Positions 51,886 through 63,456 of a stretch of DNA of 64,000 nt are shown piece by piece. Origin of the DNA: Montifringilla adamsi (Eukaryota; Chordata; Aves; Passeriformes; Passeridae). The notes beneath the pieces were generated by a model. It saw only the letters and a list, made by a program, of their open reading frames with translations. It was not told the DNA's origin and made no database searches. The translations under genes were made by a program, and so were the position numbers. The DNA is taken from assembly GCA_017590115.1 (NCBI GenBank), contig JAGGNK010011114.1, positions 3,525,733-3,589,732 on the forward strand. The letters are read 5' to 3'. The number at the start of each line of letters is the position of its first letter. The first letter of the stretch is position 1.

Positions 51886-52243
51886 CAGGGGGGCCCGGGC
51901 GGGGCCGGGCCCCCTCGCATGCCCTGGCCGTCACTTTCCGGAGCAGCAGCAGCGCAGTGCCCCCCGGGCGGGTCCCCTTGTCCCGGGAGCCGCCGCCAGC
52001 CGCGGGTGGGGCCCGCACCCCTTGGAGCGGCGGCCGCGGCCCTTCCCGAGCGGGGCTGCGCTCTGCCCGTGCCTTGTCCGCGAACCCCCTCTAGCGCCGA
52101 GCCCGCCGCACTCGGCCCGGAGCTGCCGGCAGCGCCGAGGCGAGGGGGCGCTTCCCGCGCCCGCCTCACGCACCGCACCGCGCCCCGCGCTCCCCTCGGG
52201 CGGGCGGCTGAGGAGGGGCCGCCGCTCCGACGCTCTCCTTCCA

Positions 52244-52273
52244 TCCCTCCCTCCCTTTCTCCCTCCCTCCCCC
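52244..52273. repeat. Pure pyrimidine CCCT tract, 30 bases
   Basis: Thirty consecutive C/T bases with CCCT or CCTC units lie within the CpG island just before the gap. Such homopyrimidine tracts near promoters can form triplexes or, on the other strand, G-rich structures. Together with the GC content it may explain why the assembly broke nearby. Confidence 0.85.
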
Positions 52274-52336
52274 GCTGCCCCCGGGCGCGCCGGGCCGCCC
52301 GCTGGCTGGCGGGGCGCGAGTGCCGGAGCGCCCCCG

Positions 52337-53043
52337 NNNNNNNNNNNNNNNNNNNNNNNNNNNNNNNNNNNNNNNNNNNNNNNNNNNNNNNNNNNNNNNN
52401 NNNNNNNNNNNNNNNNNNNNNNNNNNNNNNNNNNNNNNNNNNNNNNNNNNNNNNNNNNNNNNNNNNNNNNNNNNNNNNNNNNNNNNNNNNNNNNNNNNNN
52501 NNNNNNNNNNNNNNNNNNNNNNNNNNNNNNNNNNNNNNNNNNNNNNNNNNNNNNNNNNNNNNNNNNNNNNNNNNNNNNNNNNNNNNNNNNNNNNNNNNNN
52601 NNNNNNNNNNNNNNNNNNNNNNNNNNNNNNNNNNNNNNNNNNNNNNNNNNNNNNNNNNNNNNNNNNNNNNNNNNNNNNNNNNNNNNNNNNNNNNNNNNNN
52701 NNNNNNNNNNNNNNNNNNNNNNNNNNNNNNNNNNNNNNNNNNNNNNNNNNNNNNNNNNNNNNNNNNNNNNNNNNNNNNNNNNNNNNNNNNNNNNNNNNNN
52801 NNNNNNNNNNNNNNNNNNNNNNNNNNNNNNNNNNNNNNNNNNNNNNNNNNNNNNNNNNNNNNNNNNNNNNNNNNNNNNNNNNNNNNNNNNNNNNNNNNNN
52901 NNNNNNNNNNNNNNNNNNNNNNNNNNNNNNNNNNNNNNNNNNNNNNNNNNNNNNNNNNNNNNNNNNNNNNNNNNNNNNNNNNNNNNNNNNNNNNNNNNNN
53001 NNNNNNNNNNNNNNNNNNNNNNNNNNNNNNNNNNNNNNNNNNN
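52337..53043. other. Assembly gap, 707 N
   Basis: A run of unknown bases sits inside the CpG island. It probably contains the core promoter, transcription start and part of the 5' UTR of the downstream gene. All long open frames crossing it are artefacts of N translated as X. Whether 707 is a true length or an estimate cannot be told. Confidence 0.98.
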
Positions 53044-53154
53044 CGGCAGTGCAGGCAGCGCAGCCCGGCGGGGCGGCGGCGGACCCCGCCGGCCTGAGGG
53101 AGCACGGGCAGCCTCGGCGGGCCGAGGTCGCGGGGCGCTCGGCGGGCACCAGCC
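53044..53154 (+). other. 5' UTR, 3' portion
   Basis: GC-rich sequence lies between the gap and the start codon. It has no upstream ATG, and an in-frame TGA sits 60 bases before the start. The transcription start is presumably in the gap, so the UTR is incomplete. Confidence 0.65.
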
Positions 53155-53257
53155 ATGGGGTGTAGTGAGGTGAGGGCACTGCTCTGGAGAGTCGGCCTCC
53201 TCCTCCCCCTGCTGACAGCGCGCCCCGCCGCCGCCGGGCACGTCGCCAGCAACCACG
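53155..53257 (+). CDS. First coding exon: signal peptide of a secreted or membrane protein (partial gene)
   Basis: The ATG at 53,155 has G at -3 and G at +4, is the first ATG after the gap, and has an in-frame TGA upstream at 53,095-53,097, so it is a credible start. The 34 codons encode a short n-region (MGCSEVR), a hydrophobic core around GLLLPLL (residues 14-20) and a small-residue stretch RPAAAG (23-28). The alanines fit a signal-peptidase cut after residue 27. Residues 28-34 read GHVASNH and would begin the mature chain. The next bases, G|GTGAGTG, form a strong splice donor at 53,258, leaving one base of the next codon (phase 1). This is the arrangement typical of signal-peptide exons in secreted proteins and type I receptors. 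Reading on past the donor meets a stop within three codons, which supports splicing. The next exon is outside the window. I do not recognise the gene. Confidence 0.78.
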
Positions 53258-53263
53258 GTGAGT
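53258..53263 (+). other. Splice donor site, phase 1
   Basis: The GTGAGT hexamer, preceded by ACG, is close to the ideal vertebrate U1 site. It ends the signal-peptide exon after the first base of codon 35. Confidence 0.75.
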
Positions 53264-56200
53264 GAGGGCGGCCGCGGGTGCGCTGCGGGGCGGGCCGCCC
53301 GCAACTTTCCAGCGGGCGAGGGCTGTGAGGGGATGGATGGAGGGAGGGGTCCGCACCTGCGGCCGCCAGCTCGGCCTCTCCCGGCCGAGGACGGGGATGC
53401 GGGACCGGGCGCCTCCCGGCGGCCACCCCTTCCTGCCGCCCCCAAAAGTTGGGGGTTTGCGGCCGGAGGAGCAGCGGGGCTCCGCTGCCGTCCCCGCCGG
53501 GGGTAACTCCGCGGCTGCCGGGAGCTGTCCGCTGTCGTCCCGGGCACCCTCGGCCGCCGCGGTGTGGGAGTGAGGGCAGGGAAGCGAAAGTTGCCTCCCG
53601 GCGAGGTGGAGCGGCAGCATCGTTTTGTTTGAAGTGCGGGTTTAAGGTTTGCTTCGGTCCTGCGGAACGCAGATCCCATAGAATGGGTTTGAGAGGGCTC
53701 ATCGCGCCTTAGGGGGAATTGCTGCTGGTGAGCGAGCTGTTCAAAGGTGCCTGGCTGCCCTTAACACCTAATTTCTGCATACTCCGGGCCGATTGTCTGA
53801 AAAACACCCATTTAAAATCTTTGTAACAGGTGCATGCTCATCAGGTCGCACCGAAGACGGGATTTTAATTCTTCGGGTTGTAAGGTGTGCGTTTTAGAAA
53901 ATTACCTCTGGATTAAGAAGGGAATCGTCCTGTTCATAGGAATAAAAATGCATAGCACGCCCAGAGGATACAACATTTTGTTAGGAGGAACTAAAAAAGA
54001 GCCCGGACCCGATTATGAAACATCATGTTACATGTTATCAAGCATCTGGATAGAGCCGAGAATTTCCTGAACTGCTTGTTTTATGTACATCTATTTAAAT
54101 TGCAGAGGATGCATCTATTCCCACAGTATGAGAGCCTTCTGTACCTTTAACATTATTTTTGTAGAATTTGGCTTTTTTTTTTAGGTTTTAGTGTGATATA
54201 ACTGAAAATACAGGAACTGAAGGGTAGCTCTAAATGTTGCTGCTGACAGAAATTGCTTTACCTGCTATGTTGAAAAAAGCGCTGAAATTGACAATGGTGA
54301 GAAGTAATGGTGAAAGAAAACAAACTGGGTTTAGTCGAGGAGTACTGTCAAGTATATAGTTCATGTATTTTCACAGTTTTGTTCTGCAGTTTGTTTTCAG
54401 TGCTCTTTGTATTGACCTTAGTAACAGTAATATCAGAGAATAAGTCTCTAGAAAACAGGGAAGAACTATAGTAGGGCCACAAAGCCCCTGTGCCATCAGG
54501 ATGAGTTATGGCAAGGACATTCCAAGTTTCTATGATTCCTTTACCTCTCCTATGCTAAATGTGATGAATAATTCCAATTGTAGAGCCTACAATTACATCA
54601 AGGCTGATTTTTACCATTTCTTCTGTCTTGGAAGACATCAGACTCTCACAGTGGCACAACCCAGTTTTCCTTTGATGTCACAGGCATTAGTGCATGCTAA
54701 TGTCTGCTGCATTATCACAAGGCCTAACACCACACATGAATATGATTTTAAAAAGTATATATTCTTGCTATTGTAGGATAGCTAAGGCAGCATAACAGCA
54801 TCAAAGGCAAAGAATTTTTATCAATTAATGCGACTCAGTTTAGGTTTCTAAACTAGTATTTGATATTTTGGGATTAGATTAGTAGTGTTTAAATAGTGTT
54901 TTAAAAGTGGTTTAACAGTGTTTTTGAAGGATGGGGAAGACAGTTGCCAAAAGTCTGTCAGGGATGAAGTGGTTTCTTGATGTTGATGTAACTTTTCCTA
55001 ACAAGTCCAGGTGTTGTGGTGTTCGCTGCAGAGAGTACTGGTGAATTTCCTAACTCCTGAGTAACTTTTCTGCATGTTGCTTCCAAAGTTCAGTAAAATG
55101 AGTAGCCTCTTAGCCTTGGAACTGCCATATCACCACAGAAATCAAATAATAAATATAACTCAACAAAACCCAAGAGAACTGAAAATGGACTGAATGAATA
55201 CAGGTGCTTTCATACACACCCCCCATCCTGTTAATAAAATGCTTGCAAAAAGAGCCTGCTTTTAATGATAGCTCTATTTAAATTCAGGAATTGAAGGAAA
55301 GGAAATTACTACAATAAAAAAGTTGCCCATTATGTAAACACTTAAATGTGGAAGGTTAAAATGGCAATTTCTAATACTTGGAATCCCAGCGGCAAAGAAT
55401 TTATTAAGATCTTGTGAGGAAACAAAACTTCTTTAAATTTTCCTGAAGTGATATTCTCAGCATGCACGTCTAGAAAACATCTTTGCAAGAACTGCTGTTG
55501 GATCTTCACTAATAATTATTATAACGATATGTTAACTTTGCTATCTTGTATATTTAGTCTTCTATTTTGTGTGTAGAAACATACCAGCATTAATAGTAAA
55601 TTGCAAAGGAATGTCTTGTTTCATGTCTTAATGGTTTGGGTGAAAAGGATGGAAGGGGAATAGGTTTATTAATCTGACTTGGTAAACAGACAGCCCTTCC
55701 ACTTCATTCTTGATGGTTTGTTTCCTATTATTAAAGAGGGATTTTCAGAAAAATAATATACTCTGGTCTTATAAATTGTTATTATAACCATGTTGGGATT
55801 AATCTTTTTTGGTCTTGTCAAACAGAAAGAAATAAATATTTTTTTTATATAGCTATAAGGCTCTTAGGTTGTCATTCTTCACCCAGTAAATCAATGTGTG
55901 GTGTCTTAGAGAATTTCTAGCAAGGCAGGCACAAACAATACTATTGGCAGGGAAGTGAACTTACTCATTCATCTTCACTGAGTGGTCATTTCAAAAACAT
56001 ATTATGGCCATGCCAAGGGCTAATTTTTACTGCTCAGATAGACCCTGTAGGGTTTGGAATTGCATAGGAGGAGTAACCACTGCAGTGTGTGGCAGAACTG
56101 CTTGGAACAGGGAGCTCATTTAATGGTGGAGGTTGAATGCTTGCATGTTCATACAAATTTTCAGTGCTTGTCCCTCACATCCAGTATGAACAGGCTGCTG

Positions 56201-59200
56201 TGCAAGGTTTCTGCATGCTGTGGTGCAGCTTTGTTCTTTGCTTGCCAGAACACCATGAATTGGGCAATTGCTGTCAGAGCTAAAATTACAGATAATGGCA
56301 CCTGACCTGTGCAGCTCCTTGTGCAAAACTTGTGGGAGCTTTCAAGATAAAGGTCACACCAGGTAATGGCTCAACAGTTTCCTGTGCTAAGCATGCACAC
56401 ATAAATGTTTCTACATATATAAAAATCAGAAACCATATTTGTTTCTACGTGTATGCCAACCAGAGAGAGTTTCTGTATCCTGGCTTCTTTCAGGTTGTAC
56501 CTGCCATTGTTTATCATCAGACAATTAATTCCTGAAGCCAACTGTAGAACTTGCAGGGTTTATCATGAGTCATGTCTATCAGTAAGGTGTAAAAAAGTTG
56601 TTGCTTTTTCAGTTTCCAGGTATCATTACTTCTTGTCAGGTTATGCAAGCGTGGTCTTTTTGTTCATACCTCTAAAAGCACCTGCATTCATTTTTCTCCT
56701 CTTACAAAAAAGAAGTTGACGTAAGAAATATTGTGAAATGTCAGTTCTGCAATTCATGCAGCCTTTATTTTTACAATGATTACACTTGATGTAAATTGGA
56801 TGGCTCAAAGTAGATAATAAAGCTTTTTGATTCTGCTAGTAAAATATCAGGTAGATTACTAATGACCTCGAGGTATTCATCAGTTCAAAGATGTTGGCTC
56901 ATTTTCATTCACATATTTATTTTTACAGAAGTGCAATCTAGGCACTCTTTCTGAATACAGAATTCAGATTTTTTTTTTTTCCTGTAACAATAAGGAGACC
57001 AAAGACTGAGTGTGGGCAGATGGAAATTCTCTCTGAATGAAGCTGATGGTTTACTGCTAGGACATATCTCTTACTTTGAGGACTTAAAGTACTGTGCTGC
57101 TGCCTGTGTTGTGCTAGTCCTGAGGAATTCTGATGTTCAGTTGTCCAGCTCATGTTTTAGGAACCATTTACATCATTACAGAAACATGAGAAAGTTAAAT
57201 AAACAAAGCCATTGCAGTAAATGTGTGTCATTCCCTGTTCAGCATGTAGATAAAATCATGAGCAAAATCATATTTTTGTTTCAAGTTCTTAACAAACTTT
57301 GAACAATATTTTTAGCCATGTGTAAAATCCCACACCCATATGGACTTGTGTGCTAACGAAGGCCTGGGAACCTCTGCAGTTGTAGATATGCATGAAATGA
57401 CTTGTTATCCAAGAGCCTCGATTTGTATGCCATGAAATGAACAGATTTGCAATTAATGGTTCAGGATACATTCCTGGTGTTGTATTTGGCAGTACTGAGG
57501 GCTGGATATTTTGTTAATTTTTTTTTTTTTTTTTTTGGACAAATGAGAATGGTTGGTATGGAAATACTAAGTATTAAGAAATGCATATCTTAAGCAGATA
57601 CAGTTTAAAACCAAATCAGTACAGTAGTTTTCATGTAATTTGCAGGAGTGAAAACACTACAGAGGAGCTGAAGTGTTACCTGAAGTTAACCAATTTAACT
57701 CTCTGGTCAGACGTAATTTCGTATGAGAGGCAAAAAGTTTACTGAGGAAAGAGAAAGAAGGAAAAAGCATATAGGAAATTGAGTTTTTCTTCTTAAAATC
57801 TCCTCTGTCTTTCCAGATAGATACTTTCAGATCTTAACTCTGGGTTTGTTTAGGGTATCTGATGTTAAAATTTTCACTTGAGAATTTTAGAAAAGTCAAG
57901 AAGTTCAGCAAGTTGTTTGCAAGTAAGTTACACAATAAGTCAATATCCATTTTGTTTACTATTTTTTTTTTGTCATGAGAAGTCTAATGTTTAAAAAACC
58001 TCATTTAACTGATTAGGGATATTGAGAAAATTTTGCACGTGTACAGTATGGGAAGGATTTGATTGTTCTTAGATCCCAATATAGCAAAGCTGGGATAAGA
58101 TCTATTCCTATTTCAGCTGTGTGTGTTGTCCAGAATGTTTCATTAGGATCCTTGGATTTGCCCAACGTGACATTGACACAAAGATGAGGCTGGCCTTGTG
58201 TTTGATATGCCCCTTAACATGCTGAACTCTGTGACAGAGAGAATGATCAAAGGGATGAATTATTTATCCATAATCTATCCTGACCTCCAGAAGCCGTGTT
58301 ATAATGCAGGGGAGGTCAACAAAAAACTATCTCTGGTGAACAATTTGCCTTCAGAAGCTGGTTTTTAACTTGTAAATGATATGTCAGTCTTTATGATATG
58401 GTGTTAGAACCGAGAATTACTGCTTAAAAGATGTCTCTCCCATGATAAAAACACAATTTTTTTTCAGGATTTCTTACTGAACCGTACAAAAATTATTAAA
58501 ATTAAACAGTGATTATCTTTAGCTTGTTAGTTTCTCATAATCCTCTCAGTCTTCCAAAGACTTATTCCATCTATCCTTATTTTAGTTCCAAGGATGCTTT
58601 CATTATCAATATTGCAACACCTTTTGTGTAGGTCAGGTATTGATCATTCCCACATCTAAGAACCAGTCTGTTCAAAATAATCATTAAGGAGAAGTCACTT
58701 CAGTTAATCCAGCAGTCATTTGTGACCTCAGTACTAATTTTAATGTGGTGCAGAGCAAAGCTTAGAGCCCAATCTTGTCTTTAAATAAACTGCATGTTCT
58801 ATATTTGAAACTGGCTAATCCATTGTATTAAAAAACACAGAAAGCCAAACCAAAACAAAACACAAAATTGTCTCAACAAAACCCAAAACAAAACTTCCTA
58901 AAGGTTTTTCTAGTCAGTAGTTCTGCTGATTTGTCTCACCCATACAGCATAATACTTATTGAAGTCAGCATTTCTCTCACTTATTGATACTTGTGTTTGG
59001 ATGAAATTCTGTCATCCTGTTAAGAAAAAAAAAACAACCAACCTTGATAATTAATAGTTAGAGATTTGTTAATTTTAATAAATGAAGGTATTTTAACGAG
59101 GCTGTAGATAATTTTAAAGATAATAAAAAGCCTTTGCCCAAACAATGCCATGGGTATTTCTCCCCTTCTGGTTTATGATACTGTACAAACAGTTTTCTGC

Positions 59201-60846
59201 CCTTTAAACAATGGTTTTACAGTAGGTCATAGTACTCCTCCACCTTCACACCAGCAGCTACTATTACTTTCTTTTATGGATCTATTCTGTTTCTACATAT
59301 ATAAAGCATCAATAGTTACTCTGTGTTTTTAAAGACAGGGGTATTTTGATCTTTAAATTAAGGCTAGATTAAAAATACACTGTAATATTACTGACATTTC
59401 TTTTGACAGTCAAGTAGGGTCAGGTCTTTAAAATTCAAAAGCACTTATTTCATGGAGAGATTATCTTGAAAATAAAATTTCCTCTCTGTAGAACAGTCTG
59501 ATGACTTAAAATGTATTTTGTCTCTAAGTAGAAATTCCTGGTTTGTGTTTAGGTAGATTTCTGAGAAGATGACAGGTTTCTTTTTCCTCCTGAGAGATGG
59601 TTTTGTTTGCTGTCAGTTGATTGAGTCCCAGACGCTCTTTGAAGGTGTCTGGTGTTTGCTGACAGATTCTCCGAGAGGAGCAGTACCCCGTTAATGAGCG
59701 GAGGTGGGACAGCACAAGCAATACTTAGGTGAGAAGCACTGACATGAACACAGCAATCCAGAGGGGACATTTTAATCTGGGTATGTTAACTGCACTGAGA
59801 GCACCGCTTTCCTTGATGCCAACATGTTTTTGACATTGCACAGGGTTTAGAGTGAAACAGTGCTGTGTCACTTCAGTGCAGAAGGAAAGGTGGGCAGCAG
59901 GCACCGGGCGTAACAACCCCCTGTGGAGGCACGCACACACAATGAGAACACAGTTTAAAGGTGAATTTGCTGGGAGCTCCACTGCCTCAATCCACTTAAT
60001 GGCTTCTGCACCTAGAACAAAAGGGGAAAAGTCACATACAGCAAACAGTATCATTGATGCATGTAATGAGTGATTTGTTTTGGCTGGGGACCCTTGGTTA
60101 AGAGTGCCCTTGCTGCTGTAATTTGTATTCTCTGACTGCTGGTTGCTTCTTGCTTAAAATAAAGGAATAAAAGAAAAAATTAGAAAGCATTCCGTAAGAT
60201 AATGCACTAGCATTTTAATCTGGGTAAAAGTGACATTCTTTCTGAATGTCCCTAGGCTGATTTTTTTCTCAGTGGGTTTCACTTGCTGGTTTAAAATAAA
60301 ATTTTAGAGGAAAAAAAAATTGCTAAAATTTAGAATAGTTCAAATATATTTAGGACATATAAAAAATAATTAAAGGGGACCTAGTCATTTTCTTCTGTAG
60401 TGCTTCCAGTATTTGTGGCTGAAAATTGATTGCATGGAAAACATTTGGATGAAGGATTCATATTTCAAAATGTGGTTTGAATTCAGCACTTTCTGCTAAA
60501 CAAAGTGGGACCATACAAAATTGCACAGTCTTTTACTCTCAGTTGTGTGGCTGCTGAAGACCTTTGAAAAGGAGAGCAAGGGAAATGTAAAACCTTTGTC
60601 TCTGGTAGATTGCTTTTGTTTGTATTGCAGAAGTTGCTAAACACTTCTATGCCACAATGATACAGTACAAACACTCAGAGGGTTATTTTAGATTTAATAA
60701 TTTAGTTTAGTGGACTTTATTTTTAAGAGGGCCATTTAATTTAGGTAAATTTGAATACTGTTAGCATTTAGGATGGAGAAATGTGATGAGAGCTGTGGCA
60801 CACAAGAGCTTCTCAGCCAAAGTCTCTCTCAGCCTCCATCAGATGT

Positions 60847-60957
60847 GAGGGGAACCCAAACTCTGTTGCTGTTGATGGAAACTCTGAGCCACAGGGGCTA
60901 CTTCAGCTCTGGCGTTTCCTGACATTTCGAGGGGAACCCAAACTCTGTTGCTGTTGA
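60847..60957. repeat. 29-bp direct repeats flanking a templated 53-bp insert
   Basis: The 29-bp sequence beginning gaggggaacccaaactctgt occurs at 60,847-60,875 and, identically, at 60,929-60,957. The 53 bases between them (60,876-60,928) are, except for the last C, identical to 61,958-62,009. Including the shared ttga, the match covers 56 bases (60,872-60,927 and 61,954-62,009). This is the signature of a staggered double-strand break filled in at both ends and joined through a patch copied from nearby. An assembly error or an unrecognised dispersed repeat could also give it. Confidence 0.85.
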
Positions 60958-61953
60958 GACAGCTGTAGCAATGCTTACCCTGTGATTTTGGTATGTGGTA
61001 AAAACGTCATGAAGTTACAGATTTCCAGATACAGAATTTCAGAGAGTTAAGCAAATTCTCTTAAGAAATATGGATACACATCTCAGGGTAAGGGTGAGAA
61101 TTTGCCTTTGTAAGATGGTGTTCTCAAAGAAAGAGGAGTGATTGGGTGCACTACGCAGAGGAAAAATGGTCCACTGGAGACAGGTATCATATAAAAGCTG
61201 CATCTGAAGAAATCTGGGATTACAAAAGACAACCAGGAAATCAGATGGTATTCCATGTCACTTTAGTGGTTCCTCTTGATGCAGATGAATATTAATGGGA
61301 TTATATACTCAAGTTTTTCTACTGATTATCTAAAGGGCATCTCATCTCGTGTAGAAAGATGAATGCTGGTGGTTGGAAGGAATCCAGCATTTTTTTGCCA
61401 CTGTTGTTTAATCCAAGGCTCTGTGCAAACTTTAGGCTGCATGCAGAGCTCCTTTTTCAGTGTTGGATCTCTTCAAAATTACTATTCTTTTGAGTAAGCC
61501 TTTATGTCTGCATAGCACTGATCTGAGAAAAGTTAAAGGCCAAATCTTTTAGTTCAGGGGACCAGTCTGTGACACCCAGTGCAAATCCCAAAGAATTAGT
61601 TTTTGATGTGCTCAGATCTAGGTGGCAGAGGTAGATACAGCACCTTGGCTTTCAGTGTGGTCTTCAGTGAAACTTGATATTTTTCTTTGTGTCCATAACT
61701 AAGTTGTTCTCTGCTAGGAACGCTGTATTCCTGTTTTAAAAATCTGTGATATATTAAAATTCAGTTTCTCAAAATGCTGACTGCAGATGAAGTAGATTTG
61801 TACCACACAAATTAAAGACCTGAAACCTTCTTGCCATTTTGTGTACCTGGTCTTTTAAAGCCTTCCTGAGGGCAGAGTTTGTACATCCCAGCAGGAGCCT
61901 TGGCCAGCTGGCCCTGGGAGCTGTTTGACTCCCACTATGGGAACCAGCTCTCC

Positions 61954-62009
61954 TTGATGGAAACTCTGAGCCACAGGGGCTACTTCAGCTCTGGCGTTTC
62001 CTGACATTT
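61954..62009. repeat. 56-bp sequence, probable donor of the insert at 60.9 kb
   Basis: It is identical to 60,872-60,927 in the same orientation at an offset of 1,082 bases. The flanks are unrelated, which argues against a simple larger duplication. Confidence 0.85.
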
Positions 62010-63432
62010 GGGTGTGGGAGTTGATAATCCCATTAGTGTTAAAATGTAGGTAATACACACTTTCCTACTGGAAATTTTATATTTTGAAAAGTTCATTTTT
62101 TTTTTCTCTCCCTCTTCACATATCATTTACATAGGGTGCTTTATTTAGACTGACAGTGCAATCCTCTACTAAATCACCTTAATTACTTAAGGCAAGAGAG
62201 CCTTCCAGGGTGTCAGCATTAGATGATAATGAAAGCCTTCACCTTACATGTAGTTTACATTAAGCAGCAAAGGAATTTTGAAACTTGCGTGCTGCATGTT
62301 TAAACTCCATGTTTAGAAGGCAAAAAACTCCGTTGGAAGTTCAAAGAGTTCATTAACAAGAGACAAAACCATAGAGGAGGCCAATGGAGATCACACTTGT
62401 AGGGAGTTTGCTGCTCTGTTACTTTCTCATGGCACCCCTTTAGCATCACTAAGTACATTAAAAGTTCCAGTAATGCTCATCCTATTCACTTTACCACTAA
62501 TAATTTTCCTTACAAATTTTATAACAAGTAGTTTGGATTGTAAGTAGTACCTTGAGGCCTTATCATTAGTAGGTTTCCATTGATTTAAAGCAAATTAGGA
62601 AATTATTTTCAATAGCTCTCATCTGACAGATGCATTTTATACTTGAGAGATGTGCCTGAAGAAATAAAAGCTGATGGAAATTTGTGTCATAGATGAATAT
62701 TTTGAAAACAAAAAAGACGATCAATAATAGATTAGGCTTGATTAGATGTTGACATTTAGAACTGCACATAGATTATGTTAAATGCAGTGACAACAGACAG
62801 TGTTCTTCTTGATTTGCATTTGTCCCTCCATTTGTGGTTCAGGTGGATCATGGGACACACATTGTAAAGGTTAATGGATAAATTACCATATAGCTAATCT
62901 GATTTTTCAGGCTTCAGCCTGGAGGGTTGGATGGTTTATAATCTAGTTTGTTTTATGTAAAATAGAAATGGTTTAATTATTTTTCTATGAAATTCTGAAT
63001 TGCTTAAGTGTTTAGATGAGTCCACCCCTACAGCCTCCGAATTTTGGTAAAATCACTAAATCATGGTGTGGTTGCATTGACAGAGATCTTGGTCTGGTCT
63101 TTGTTTCCTCTCCCGAGCTGTGAGTATTGTTTCCATGTTATTTGAGTAAATGTGAAATGTGGCCTTTTGATAAAAATGTCATTCTTAGAACCCTGTGAAG
63201 ATATTTGGCTTAAGTATCTTCTTCACTTGTACAGATACCTCAGAACAGGAGTTTTCAATGCACTCTGTTAGCAGATAATCTATATTAGTGTTCCCTACAG
63301 CTTTCCTTACCACCCCTCAGTGTGGTTAGTAACTACATGTGTCAGTGTTGCTGGAATCAAATGACTTCATTTTTGTAAGGGACTCACCCTTTAAATTGGT
63401 TCCAGTAATTCACCTGAAATTCCAGAAATAGG

Positions 63433-63456
63433 AATAAATGAATGAATGAATTAATG
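63433..63456. repeat. AATG tetranucleotide microsatellite
   Basis: Three consecutive AATG units are bordered by degenerate copies (aata, ttaatg). It is short and probably only weakly unstable. Confidence 0.75.

Larger units (their letters stand above)
51888..53620 (+). promoter_or_regulatory. CpG island covering the promoter and first exon
   Basis: Outside the gap the sequence is dominated by C and G, with very frequent CpG, whereas CpG is rare in most of the window. GGGCGG or CCGCCC words that could bind Sp/KLF factors occur repeatedly, for example around 52,195-52,205 and 53,280-53,300. No TATA box is visible in the sequenced part. A CpG-island promoter with dispersed start sites is the natural reading, driving the plus-strand gene whose first coding exon lies at 53,155. 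A divergent minus-strand transcript is possible but unsupported. The gap at 52,337-53,043 removes the middle of the island. Confidence 0.9.

Noticed and set aside
51505..53702. Very long open frames on both strands (up to about 600 codons) around the CpG island
   Set aside because: Most of their length is the 707-base gap read as unknown residues; the rest is GC-rich sequence with few stops plus homopolymer products. They overlap in several frames on both strands and show no domain.
56054..56326. Overlapping plus and minus open frames in the intron as a nested gene
   Set aside because: No start context, domain, splice pattern or composition shift supports either strand.
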